From the NCBI GenBank assembly GCA_013151935.1, contig JAADHI010000053.1, forward strand, positions 1 to 35,298: DNA of 35,298 nucleotides, read 5' to 3'. Positions 27,153-35,060 of this stretch are shown here, one piece after another (within the stretch, counting starts at the first letter, position 1; each line of letters opens with the position of its first letter). This DNA is from Candidatus Manganitrophaceae bacterium. Its GTDB lineage: Bacteria; Nitrospirota; Nitrospiria; SBBL01; JAADHI01. A program made the translations under genes and the position numbers. The notes beneath the pieces were generated by a model. It worked only from the letters and a program-made list of their open reading frames with translations, did not search any database and was not told where the DNA came from.

Positions 27153-28841
27153 ATTAGCGATCAGAATCCTTTTAACGCAAGTGACGATGCTTCAGCGTCC
27201 AGAGCGTCTGCTCAGCAGACCGTCCTTCAACTCATTGACCTGCTCTTGCTTGAAGTCGTGGAAGAGGGCCCTCGACTGGTCTTAGGCCGACTTAGAGAGC
27301 AAGTCCTCAGTGCCGACCTTCAGGCACAGGCGACGACAACCGAGCTCAAAAAACTCACAGAAGTCGTCAAAAAAGTGACCTCACCCGCCAATCGCATCGG
27401 TACCTTGCTCAGCTTGCCAACAAAAACAACCGCACATATCGTGGTCGGGGGCGCGGAATATTACGCAAACATCGATCCGAGACTTGAAGAGAGTGAACTC
27501 GAAGTCGGCATGCAGATCTTGGTCAATGAGGCCTTTACCGTGCTCAAAACACTCGACTATGACAAAAGTGGTGCCCTCATGAAAATTAGCGACCTATTGT
27601 CCGACGGTCGTATTCGTGTCGCACAGGAAACAGGTGCAAATTCGACCTTATTGATTCGTGCGGCAATGCTCAAAGATGAAAAGCTCAAAGTTGGCGACGA
27701 AGTCCGCACCGATGCCAGCCATCGTGTCGCTGTCGAACGTGTGGAGGCCTCGCAAAAGAAAAATTACTTTTTAGAGGAAAGCCCAACGACGACCTGGGAT
27801 GACATCGGGGGACAAAAAGAGGCCATCAAATCCATTCGAGATACCTTAGAACAACCTCTGCTTTACCCCGAACTCTACCAACGCTTTCAATACAGCCAAC
27901 CCAAAGGGTTTTTACTCTACGGGCCGCCCGGCTGCGGAAAAACACTCATCGGGAAAGCCACGGCTGCCGGCATTGTGAAACAGCTCCAAAAAGAAAAGAA
28001 AGAAAAAGTTGAAGAATATTTTCTCCACATCAAAGGCCCCGAAATCCTGAACATGTGGTTGGGTGAAAGCGAACGCATGGTGCGTGACATCTTCGCGCAA
28101 GCGCGGGAAAAGGCTAATTCTGGCTACTTGCCCGTGGTTTTTATTGATGAAGCCGAATCCATCTTAGGGACCCGACGTTCTTCGCGCACGCAAAATATCT
28201 TAAGCACCCTCGTCCCCATGTTTTGTGCCGAAATGGATGGCGTCGCCTCGCTCAAAGAAATGGTGATCATCCTGGCCTCCAACCGACCGGATCTCATTGA
28301 TCCCGCCATCCTCCGACCGGGTCGCATTGATCGAAAAATAAAAGTGGGTCGACCCGACAAAGCCTCCACTCGCGATATTTTTGCAATTTATCTCTCAGAA
28401 AAACTGCCCATCGCGCAAGATTTAGTAGATGAAGCACAGGGCGATTTAGAAAAAGCCCGTCAAATTCTGATTGAATGTTGTACAGAAGCACTCTTTCAAG
28501 ACAATGCGGAAAACAAGATGATTGAAGTACGTCTTCGTAGTAACCGACGCGAAATCCTCTATCGCAAAGACCTCGTCAACGGTGCGATTATCGCTTCCAT
28601 TGTCGAACGCGCGAAAGAAACGGCCATCAAGCGTGCCATTGCGGGAGAAGCAGAAGGTCTCAGAAAAAATGACCTACTGGATGCCTTGTCTGCCGAATAC
28701 AAAGAAGGGGAAATTCTCCCCCCCACGGGTATTCTCGAAGACTGGCTGACCCTCATTGACCACGATCCAAAAAACGTGGTGGGTATTTCTCTTTTAAATG
28801 AAGAAAAAAGATCAAACGGAATTCAGAAAAGTATTATTTAA
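27153..28841 (+). CDS. arc: Proteasome-associated AAA ATPase (ARC/Mpa type), probable AUU start
   Basis: This hexameric unfoldase is expected to bind the UBact tag and thread substrates into the 20S proteasome. An N-terminal helical part (REQVLSADLQAQATTTELKK) is followed by the OB segment (AHIVVGGAEYYANID) and one AAA domain with Walker A GPPGCGKT (about residue 257), Walker B VVFIDEAES, sensor ASNRPDLIDPAILRPGRIDR. The track starts at GTG 27117, but a perfect AAGGAGGT at 27138 lies seven bases before ATT 27153 in frame, giving MSDQNPFN and about 562 residues. The C-terminus (IQKSII) lacks the Tyr-containing HbYX/QYL motif that opens the proteasome gate in known partners; a decayed REP element starts right after the stop. 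First gene of the operon. Confidence 0.93.
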   Translation: MSDQNPFNASDDASASRASAQQTVLQLIDLLLLEVVEEGPRLVLGRLREQVLSADLQAQATTTELKKLTEVVKKVTSPANRIGTLLSLPTKTTAHIVVGGAEYYANIDPRLEESELEVGMQILVNEAFTVLKTLDYDKSGALMKISDLLSDGRIRVAQETGANSTLLIRAAMLKDEKLKVGDEVRTDASHRVAVERVEASQKKNYFLEESPTTTWDDIGGQKEAIKSIRDTLEQPLLYPELYQRFQYSQPKGFLLYGPPGCGKTLIGKATAAGIVKQLQKEKKEKVEEYFLHIKGPEILNMWLGESERMVRDIFAQAREKANSGYLPVVFIDEAESILGTRRSSRTQNILSTLVPMFCAEMDGVASLKEMVIILASNRPDLIDPAILRPGRIDRKIKVGRPDKASTRDIFAIYLSEKLPIAQDLVDEAQGDLEKARQILIECCTEALFQDNAENKMIEVRLRSNRREILYRKDLVNGAIIASIVERAKETAIKRAIAGEAEGLRKNDLLDALSAEYKEGEILPPTGILEDWLTLIDHDPKNVVGISLLNEEKRSNGIQKSII

Positions 28842-28844
28842 ATC

Positions 28845-28872
28845 GTGGATTTCAGCCTTCGCGGGAATGATG
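28845..28872. repeat. REP-like palindromic repeat, copy 2 (decayed)
   Basis: GTGGATTTCAGCCTTCGCGGGAATGATG corresponds to copy 1 at 351-378, but the left arm is mutated, so pairing is weak. It fills nearly the whole gap between the ATPase stop and the dop ribosome site (GAGGAG at 28876). Confidence 0.6.
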
Positions 28873-28886
28873 CTTGAGGAGAGGAT

Positions 28887-30434
28887 GTGAAAGAAGGTAT
28901 GCAAGAAGGCCAGCCGGAATTTCGACAACTCTTTGGCATCGAAACCGAATACGGCATTATCCGTGAGGATGTGGATGAGAGTGATCCCGTTGTCGAATCC
29001 ATGGAATTGGTGCGCTGCCATAAGCGCCCTTTTCGCGCCGACTGGGATTACAGTGCCGAAGACCCCATGCAGGACGCCCGTGGTTTTCGGGTCAAGACCC
29101 TACAGCAAGAGCAAGAAGAGTTAGACTTCGAAAAGTTAGACCGCCATCGTCCTTTTTCCTTTCACGAAATGAAAAGTGACCTGATGTTGGAAAACGGGGC
29201 GCGTTTTTACAATGACCACACCCACCCCGAATATTCAACACCCGAATGCAGCACGCTCTTAAGCCTCATCGCCCACGACCGCGCCGGAGAACGTATTTTA
29301 AGAGAATGTGCCATCGCCCGAAACAAGATCTTAGATCAGAAGGATGCCCTGCAACTCTACAAAAACAACACTGATTTTCACGGTCACAGTTACGGTTGTC
29401 ACGATAACTACCTGCTCCCCCGTAGCCTCCCCTTTGAAGCCCTGGTGCAGCACCTCATTCCCTTTTTGGTCACCCGCCAAATCTTTGCCGGTGCCGGAAA
29501 AATCGGCATCGAAGACCACAGGGGATACACACAAAATGGCTTTCAGCTCTCACAACGGGCCGACTTTTTTGAAACGGAAATCAGCATCGACACCATGCAC
29601 GCCCGTCCCATTTTAAACACACGGGATGAACCCCACGCCGACCCGGCGCTTTTCCGAAGATTACATCTTATTTTGGGCGACTCCAACATGTCTGAATATA
29701 CGACCGCGCTTAAGATTGGCACGACCTCCCTGGTGCTGCGACTGATCGAAAAAGGACTCGCCCCGACAAACAGTGCCCTCAGAGAACCCGTCAATACCCT
29801 CAAAGCCCTCTCGCGTGACTGCACATTAAAACAAAACCTGCCATTGAACAATGGAAAACACATCTCGTCTATCGATCATCAGCGTCTCTTTCTGGAAGCC
29901 GCACGCAAGGCTTTTTCAAATGAGCGTGAAGAAACATCATGGATACTCCAACACTGGGAAAGTACACTGGATGCACTCGACAGTGACCCGATGCAACTCA
30001 CTGATCGCATTGATTGGGTCACTAAAAAGTGGCTCTTAGAAACATTTATGGATGCAGAAAATTGCGACTGGAGCGATTCTCGTTTGCCTGGCCTGGATCT
30101 GGAATATCACAACATCGACCCCGAACGCGGTTTGTATCTGGGTCTTGAAATGGACGGCCAAATGCGACGTTTTGTGACTGACGCCGACATCAAAAAAGCC
30201 ATGAGCACCGGCCCCCGTGATAGCCGATCTGGTTTACGTGGTCTCATTGTGCAAAAATTTTTAAAAGACATCAAAAAAATCCAGTGGGAAAAGATTGTCT
30301 TTTCGGGGGGAAAAGCCAGGGTCTACAAACTCGACCCCGCAATGACCCCGGATGAAATTGAAACAGAAATGCAGCGGATAGAATCATGCCGTAGCGTAAA
30401 AGCACTCATGGAAAAGAGTGCCGAAACTGTTTAA
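28887..30434 (+). CDS. dop: Dop-like deamidase/depupylase
   Basis: This is a carboxylate-amine-ligase-fold enzyme of the PafA/Dop family (515 residues). FGIETEYGI opens the fold. NGARFYNDHTHPEYSTPEC carries the Asp used by Dop and resembles actinobacterial Dop (NGARFYVDHAHPEYS) more than PafA. About 50 extra residues before this motif (HKRPFRADWDYSAEDPMQD onward) fit the Dop loop, absent from the pafA product. KNNTDFHGHSYGCHDNYL and LDLEYHNIDPERGLYLG complete the family signature. Because UBact ends in Glu, no deamidation is needed, so the likely job is removing UBact from substrates. GAGGAG lies five bases before the GTG start. It precedes ubact by 14 bases. Confidence 0.88.
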   Translation: MKEGMQEGQPEFRQLFGIETEYGIIREDVDESDPVVESMELVRCHKRPFRADWDYSAEDPMQDARGFRVKTLQQEQEELDFEKLDRHRPFSFHEMKSDLMLENGARFYNDHTHPEYSTPECSTLLSLIAHDRAGERILRECAIARNKILDQKDALQLYKNNTDFHGHSYGCHDNYLLPRSLPFEALVQHLIPFLVTRQIFAGAGKIGIEDHRGYTQNGFQLSQRADFFETEISIDTMHARPILNTRDEPHADPALFRRLHLILGDSNMSEYTTALKIGTTSLVLRLIEKGLAPTNSALREPVNTLKALSRDCTLKQNLPLNNGKHISSIDHQRLFLEAARKAFSNEREETSWILQHWESTLDALDSDPMQLTDRIDWVTKKWLLETFMDAENCDWSDSRLPGLDLEYHNIDPERGLYLGLEMDGQMRRFVTDADIKKAMSTGPRDSRSGLRGLIVQKFLKDIKKIQWEKIVFSGGKARVYKLDPAMTPDEIETEMQRIESCRSVKALMEKSAETV

Positions 30435-30448
30435 TAAGGAGAAAAATC

Positions 30449-30616
30449 ATGCAATTTGAACGACGTGAAAAACCGATGGATCCCATTGAGAAACCGCGGG
30501 AAGAAGGTGGGCCGAAAAAACCGGATACGGATAGTTCCCGGGATAAACTGCTTAAACGGATGCGAAAGGTTGACCCGAAACAAAGTGAAAAATACCGACA
30601 ACGCACCGGGGAATAA
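30449..30616 (+). CDS. ubact: UBact, Pup-like protein modifier
   Basis: This 55-residue gene is missing from the ORF track because of its length. The protein is highly charged and probably disordered (MQFERREKPMDPIEKP at the start), with one predicted helix (SRDKLLKRMRKVDPKQ) and the tail KYRQRTGE. A C-terminal Arg-Thr/Ser-Gly-Glu/Gln is the mark of UBact, the modifier described for Gram-negative bacteria with proteasome loci; actinobacterial Pup ends in Gly-Gly-Gln/Glu. Glu at the end means it is ready for ligation without deamidation. AAGGAG lies seven bases before the ATG. Position dop-ubact-prcB matches the dop-pup-prcB order of actinobacteria. It should be joined through its terminal Glu side chain to substrate lysines by PafA. 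Confidence 0.93.
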   Translation: MQFERREKPMDPIEKPREEGGPKKPDTDSSRDKLLKRMRKVDPKQSEKYRQRTGE

Positions 30617-30635
30617 CTCAGGAGATGTAGAAATA

Positions 30636-31427
30636 ATGATAGCCGGAAACTTTTTAGACTTACTCAAACAAGAACACAGCCCTTTTGTTTCAGCGCCGAA
30701 TCTGCTTCACACCGCTCCTGCTTCGACGCAAACGGCTCTGACTTCTGCGACAACCATCCTGGCCTTTAAATATCGGGAGGGTCTGCTCATTGCGGGAGAT
30801 CGTCGTGCAACCGCAGGCAATATGGTGATGTTCGACCGGGCCGATAAAGTCATCGATATCGACCGTCATTCTGTGATGGCGATCGCAGGTTCACCCGCGA
30901 CCGCTTTTGAGATGGCCCGCGTGCTCTCACACAGTTTTCAATATTATCGCCGTAGCCAATTGCAGGATCTCTCTCTTGAAGGCAAAGTCCGTGCGCTCTC
31001 CAGACTGCTCAAAGAAAATGTCCCGGCGGCTGTGCAGGGCATCGGCACTGTTGTCCCGATTTTTGTGGCTTATGATCCTGAGAATGCTCAAAAACACATC
31101 TATTTCTACGATATGCTCGGTGCTGAATTTGAAGTGGTCGATTTTGCGACGACCGGTTCCGGTTCCCCAGGAATTCGCGGCGTTTTGCACTTTTACAATC
31201 GTTGGAATTCCGAACCGATCTCGGCGCTTTCTCAAGACGATGCCGTGGTCTTGGCCATGCGTCTGCTCGAAACAGCGGCGGAACATGATTCGGCCACGGG
31301 GGGGATTAAAACAGCGGCTCAGGTCTTTCCGACCGTCAAAACCATCACGGAAGAAGGGGTTCGCTCCCTGTCCTTAGCCAATCTAAAATCTTTGTACCAT
31401 GAGAAAGTAGAGAATCGCCATGTTTGA
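30636..31427 (+). CDS. prcB: Proteasome beta subunit (catalytic)
   Basis: The ORF track gives 323 residues from 30456, but that start lies inside ubact in another frame. ATG 30636 with GGAG upstream is the likely start (263 residues). A propeptide of about 38 residues precedes the catalytic Thr in SATTILAFKY. Numbered from this Thr, the usual catalytic residues fall exactly at Asp17 (LLIAGDRRATAGN) and Lys33 (RADK), so the active site is intact. The residue before Thr1 is Ala rather than the usual Gly. The subunit should assemble with PrcA into a 20S core. Its end overlaps prcA by eight bases. Confidence 0.95.
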   Translation: MIAGNFLDLLKQEHSPFVSAPNLLHTAPASTQTALTSATTILAFKYREGLLIAGDRRATAGNMVMFDRADKVIDIDRHSVMAIAGSPATAFEMARVLSHSFQYYRRSQLQDLSLEGKVRALSRLLKENVPAAVQGIGTVVPIFVAYDPENAQKHIYFYDMLGAEFEVVDFATTGSGSPGIRGVLHFYNRWNSEPISALSQDDAVVLAMRLLETAAEHDSATGGIKTAAQVFPTVKTITEEGVRSLSLANLKSLYHEKVENRHV

Positions 31428-32157
31428 AGAACCCTACCGCTGGGCCGAAGCCGTCTCCAATAGACGTGAGTATTTGGAAGACCAACTGCAATCAGGAAGC
31501 CCCGTCGTTGCCCTCCCCTGTATTGAGGGAATTTTGTTGCTCTCCGTCTCGGCCGGGACACAAAAAGTCTATGAGATCTATGACCGCGTTGCTTTGGGTG
31601 CACTGGGTCATCCGGCTGATGTCGAACGACTCAGAAACATCGTCATCGACATGGCCCACCTCGAAGGTTTTAATCGCTCTCCCTCAGATGTGAGTGCGCG
31701 CCGTCTGGTTCAATTCGGCTTGGCCCCCCCTGTCAAACAAGCCTTTGAAGAAATTGGACGCGCCCCCTATATTGCACGCCTCTTGATTGCCGAGTTGGGT
31801 AAAGATCAAAGCCGCATCTTCTACAGTCTCAACTACGATGGTGTTTTTAAAGAGACCCACACAGGCCTCGTGCTTGCAACACCGGGCGAGGCCACCGAAC
31901 GTTGTGAATCCGCATTGAAAAATTGTGAGGGACTTGAAAACCGTGCAATGTCTGAGGTCTTTGGCGAAGCCTTCAAACTCTGGGGTCTTGCCGAAGTGGC
32001 AGAGGACAGCCGTGAAAGTCATCTTCGAGACGTGCTCAAAGATCGGGAAATTGAAGCCATGCTGCTCTCAGAAAGTGTGCCCGGCCCATGTAAAGTGCGC
32101 CCATTATCCAAAACAGAAATGATGACCTTCTCTCAGCCTTGGAGAGCACCTGCATGA
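31420..32157 (+). CDS. prcA: Proteasome alpha subunit
   Basis: PrcA forms the outer rings of the 20S proteasome, gates the chamber and docks the ATPase. The N-terminus (MFEEPYRWAEAVSNRREYLEDQLQ) and segments such as GILLLSVSAGTQKVYEIYDR, ALGALGHPADVERLR and RPYIAR-like RAPYIARLLIAELG are as in bacterial PrcA. The 245-residue length is normal. No catalytic Thr is expected or present. It overlaps prcB by eight bases and pafA by four (ATGA), so the three products are translationally coupled. Confidence 0.93.
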   Translation: MFEEPYRWAEAVSNRREYLEDQLQSGSPVVALPCIEGILLLSVSAGTQKVYEIYDRVALGALGHPADVERLRNIVIDMAHLEGFNRSPSDVSARRLVQFGLAPPVKQAFEEIGRAPYIARLLIAELGKDQSRIFYSLNYDGVFKETHTGLVLATPGEATERCESALKNCEGLENRAMSEVFGEAFKLWGLAEVAEDSRESHLRDVLKDREIEAMLLSESVPGPCKVRPLSKTEMMTFSQPWRAPA

Positions 32158-33566
32158 GACCGCCTCATCTCTTCGGCATCGAAACGGAATACGGTCTTCT
32201 GCATACGGATATGAATGATCCTCATGCCGCCGAGCGTCTTTCGCATGGAGTCAGGGATCATCTTTTTGATAAAAAGCGCGTGGGTCTACTCGACATGCAT
32301 CATCGTGCCCACGACGAACCCGCCGGAAACGGCGGGTTTTTATTAAATGGCGGTCGGTTTTACATCGACATGGGGCATGTCGAATACGCCACACCGGAAT
32401 GTACGCGTCTCAGCGAATTGGTGGCTTTCAATCGCGCAGGCGACCTGCTCTTGCATCAAAGTTTAGACGAAATGGGGTTGCTTGAGTCTGCGAGTTTCAT
32501 CAAAAACAACATTGATTACGAAACCGGTGCCACCTTCGGTGCGCATGAAAATTACTTGGTTTCCCGTGATTTTCCCTTTACACAAGAAGGTCTCGCACAG
32601 CTTGTGCCTTTTTTAACCACCCGCCAAATCTTCAGTGGCACCGGAAGGCTCGGTGCCAATTTTGTGCCGGAAGGTTTTGTCGCCCTGGGAGATGCAAAAT
32701 TCCCGGACATTCCCTTCCAAATTTCACAACGTGCCGATCACATTGTCAGCGACCTCTACCAATGGGTCCAGTTCAGTCGTGCCATTATCAATACCCGCGA
32801 TGAACCCCTGGCCGATCCAGAACGTTTTCGCCGGATGCATTTGTTACTGGGAGATTCCAATCTCTGCGAATATGCCACCGCCCTAAAAATCGGCACCACG
32901 GCGCTTGTGCTCGACCTCATTCACGAAGGTCTGGCCCCGATACTCGATCTGCTTGAACCTGTGATGGCCCTCAAAATCATTTCACGTGATCCCACCCGCC
33001 GCTGGAAGATCCGATTATTGGACGGCAGGGAAACAAGGGCCCTCGACATACAACGCGCTTATTTAGAGGCCGCTAAGAAGTACCTTGCGGGAGAAAATGA
33101 TGACACCGATTGGACACTTCAAGCCTGGGAAACCATGCTGAACGATCTGGAAAAGAACGATGTCGAAGTCTTGGTCGGTCGGGTGGATTGGGCCTCTAAA
33201 TTGAGCTTGTTCACACAATTCAAAGAGAGCGAAAATTTAGACTGGCAAGACCCCTGGCTCAAGAGCCTCGACCTGGAGTATCACAACCTGGATCCGGAAC
33301 GGGGCCTCTACCTCGCCCTTGAAAGTGAAGGCAAGATCGCACGCTTGAGCACGGATGAGGCCATCCAACAAGCCACTACAATGCCACCGGTGGCAAGCCG
33401 GGCCGCTGGTCGGGCCTACCTCATTCGCAAACTCATGGAAAAACCCGCGCCCTACGTCATTAACTGGGCTTCTTTCTATCTCGAAAAAGACGTGCTCGGC
33501 ACCACAGACCCCTTTAAAAACTACCTCAAAGAAGCCAAGGCGATGTGGGAAAATCAGAGCATATAA
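32154..33566 (+). CDS. pafA: UBact/Pup ligase
   Basis: PafA uses ATP to activate the C-terminal Glu of the modifier and couples it to substrate lysines. The ORF track starts at TTG 32139, but ATG 32154 with GGAGAG seven bases upstream gives MRPPHLFGIETEYGLL, 470 residues. NGGRFYIDMGHVEYATPEC matches the PafA version of the metal/Asp motif. KNNIDYETGATFGAHENYLV, NTRDEPLADPERFRRMHL and LDLEYHNLDPERGLYLAL complete the fold. The Dop loop is absent, which separates it from the paralogue three genes upstream. It closes the operon and is followed by a strong terminator. Confidence 0.92.
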   Translation: MRPPHLFGIETEYGLLHTDMNDPHAAERLSHGVRDHLFDKKRVGLLDMHHRAHDEPAGNGGFLLNGGRFYIDMGHVEYATPECTRLSELVAFNRAGDLLLHQSLDEMGLLESASFIKNNIDYETGATFGAHENYLVSRDFPFTQEGLAQLVPFLTTRQIFSGTGRLGANFVPEGFVALGDAKFPDIPFQISQRADHIVSDLYQWVQFSRAIINTRDEPLADPERFRRMHLLLGDSNLCEYATALKIGTTALVLDLIHEGLAPILDLLEPVMALKIISRDPTRRWKIRLLDGRETRALDIQRAYLEAAKKYLAGENDDTDWTLQAWETMLNDLEKNDVEVLVGRVDWASKLSLFTQFKESENLDWQDPWLKSLDLEYHNLDPERGLYLALESEGKIARLSTDEAIQQATTMPPVASRAAGRAYLIRKLMEKPAPYVINWASFYLEKDVLGTTDPFKNYLKEAKAMWENQSI

Positions 33567-33642
33567 ACCCCAGATTTAATCAGAGCTTCCTCAAACTGTA
33601 TATTTCTCAATCTTGATCTGTATCGTAAATGTTGACCCTTCC

Positions 33643-33687
33643 GGGATCGTCACCCCCCTCTTTTGAGGGGATTGACGATCCCTTTTT
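33643..33687 (+). terminator. Strong intrinsic terminator after pafA
   Basis: GGGATCGTC pairs with GACGATCCC, with an inner CCCCTC/GAGGGG stem around TTTT, followed by five T. It lies about 80 bases after pafA and marks the end of the proteasome operon. Confidence 0.88.
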
Positions 33688-33736
33688 GGAATGATAGAAC
33701 ACACCCATACATTGACTGACTTTTCCTTATTCGGGT

Positions 33737-34633
33737 TTGGATTCCAAAATGTTTCCTTCCGCTCTCTGTACAAAAACAGCACTTCTATTGGTTTCCAGGT
33801 TTCATTTCACGCTCGTCGTGACATCGCCGATTTATCTTCCCAAAAACAAAGGTGCAACACTCCGTGGCGGTTTTGGCAATGCCTTAAAAGCCGTCTGCTG
33901 TACTGTCCCGCATACGGCTTGTTCTGATTGTCCCCGCTTTAGGGTCTGTGCCTATCCCACGCTTTTTGAGACGCCCCTCCCCATTGCCGCAACACGCATG
34001 GTAAAAGGAAATGCGATACCACGTCCCTTTGTCATCGAACCGCCCCTTGGGGAAAAAATGTGTTATGCGCCGGGAGATGTGATGACCCTTTCGCTGGTTT
34101 TGATCGGAAAAGCCAGTGCATCCCTGCCGTATTTTGTTCGGGCTTTTGAGGTCTTGGGAAAAGAGGGACTCGGAATGGGGCGAGGGCATTTTAAGGTCGA
34201 GACCGTTCAGTTGCTAGAGACCGAAAAAGAACCTGTAGTGGAATGCCAAAACATCACCCTTCATTTTTTGACACCGACCCGGATTGTTGTAAAGGGTCAG
34301 GCAAAAAAAGACCTCGACTTTCCCCTTCTATTTCGCACCCTGCTTCGCCGCATCGAAAATTTAAGGGCTTTTCATGGGGTGAATCATGACGGGGCACTCG
34401 ACCCGCCCGTACATGCCGAGGCGGTTCAAGTTATTTCAAGCAGCTTAAAGTGGATTGAGCAGGAACGTTATTCCAGTCGACAAAAGCAAAACATGCCACA
34501 AGACGGCTTTGTGGGAAAAATCAGCTTTGAAGGAAATCTCGGGTCATTTTTACCTTATTTGAGCTTGGGCGAATTAGTGCATGTCGGGAAAGGTGCCACT
34601 TTTGGTATGGGGCGGTTTGAGATCAATACTTAA
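33737..34633 (+). CDS. cas6: Cas6-like CRISPR RNA endoribonuclease, stand-alone
   Basis: This protein of up to 298 residues matches the Cas6 family (RAMP fold). Near the N-terminus, GATLRGGFGNALK is followed by a Cys cluster (C-x6-C-x2-C-x5-C in CTVPHTACSDCPRFRVC) and YPTLFETP, as in the zinc-containing Cas6 subfamily. Glycine-rich loops occur at GLGMGRGHF and at the C-terminus (FGMGRFEI), after GFVGKISFEGNLGSFLPYLSLGE. Cas6 cuts pre-crRNA at the repeat. No repeat array or other cas gene is in the window. Start is TTG 33737 or ATG 33749; neither has a strong ribosome site. It follows the proteasome terminator and faces vapC. Confidence 0.87.
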   Translation: MDSKMFPSALCTKTALLLVSRFHFTLVVTSPIYLPKNKGATLRGGFGNALKAVCCTVPHTACSDCPRFRVCAYPTLFETPLPIAATRMVKGNAIPRPFVIEPPLGEKMCYAPGDVMTLSLVLIGKASASLPYFVRAFEVLGKEGLGMGRGHFKVETVQLLETEKEPVVECQNITLHFLTPTRIVVKGQAKKDLDFPLLFRTLLRRIENLRAFHGVNHDGALDPPVHAEAVQVISSSLKWIEQERYSSRQKQNMPQDGFVGKISFEGNLGSFLPYLSLGELVHVGKGATFGMGRFEINT

Positions 34634-34652
34634 AGATTAGTGAAGAAGAGTC

Positions 34653-35060
34653 TTAAAGCGGATAGTGTTTCAGGTCGGGACAGTGTTCAGTGATAAAACC
34701 ATAGTCATGATCTCGATGAAGCAGGAGGCAAGTGTAATCAATAGTGATTGTCGCGATGAGTGCATCCATTGCCGAAACAGTAACGCCCTTTCTACGAAGA
34801 GCAAAAGCCAGATTCGCAGCAAGAGACCAATGGTTATCCGTAACCTGCAACCATCGAAGTCCCTGAAGGCAGTCTTCAACATCCATTTTTTCCCGCAGGC
34901 TGCGGCATCCTTGAATCAGTTCAATAACGACCGGCCCTGCAACCGCGACGCGGTTTTCATCAAGAAGCGCGCTCAGGGCCGTCTTAATCTCTGGAAAACC
35001 CTTACGCGCGAAGAAGCAGATCCATGCACTTGTATCCACAAAAACCGGGGTTTGATTCAT
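34653..35060 (-). CDS. vapC: VapC-type PIN-domain toxin
   Basis: This 135-residue PIN-domain ribonuclease is the toxin of a type II toxin-antitoxin pair. The four acidic positions are present: VDTSAW (Asp9), VVIELIQG (Glu about 47), SAMDALIA (Asp about 98) and HRDHDYGF (Asp about 117). Such toxins cleave tRNA or rRNA when released from the antitoxin. It overlaps the antitoxin gene by four bases (ATGA). It is convergent with cas6. Confidence 0.93.
   Translation of the reverse strand: MNQTPVFVDTSAWICFFARKGFPEIKTALSALLDENRVAVAGPVVIELIQGCRSLREKMDVEDCLQGLRWLQVTDNHWSLAANLAFALRRKGVTVSAMDALIATITIDYTCLLLHRDHDYGFITEHCPDLKHYPL

Noticed and set aside
30456-31427. prcB starting at 30456 (323 residues)
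   Set aside because: The extra 60 codons overlap ubact in another frame and lack PrcB features; ATG 30636 gives the normal propeptide length.
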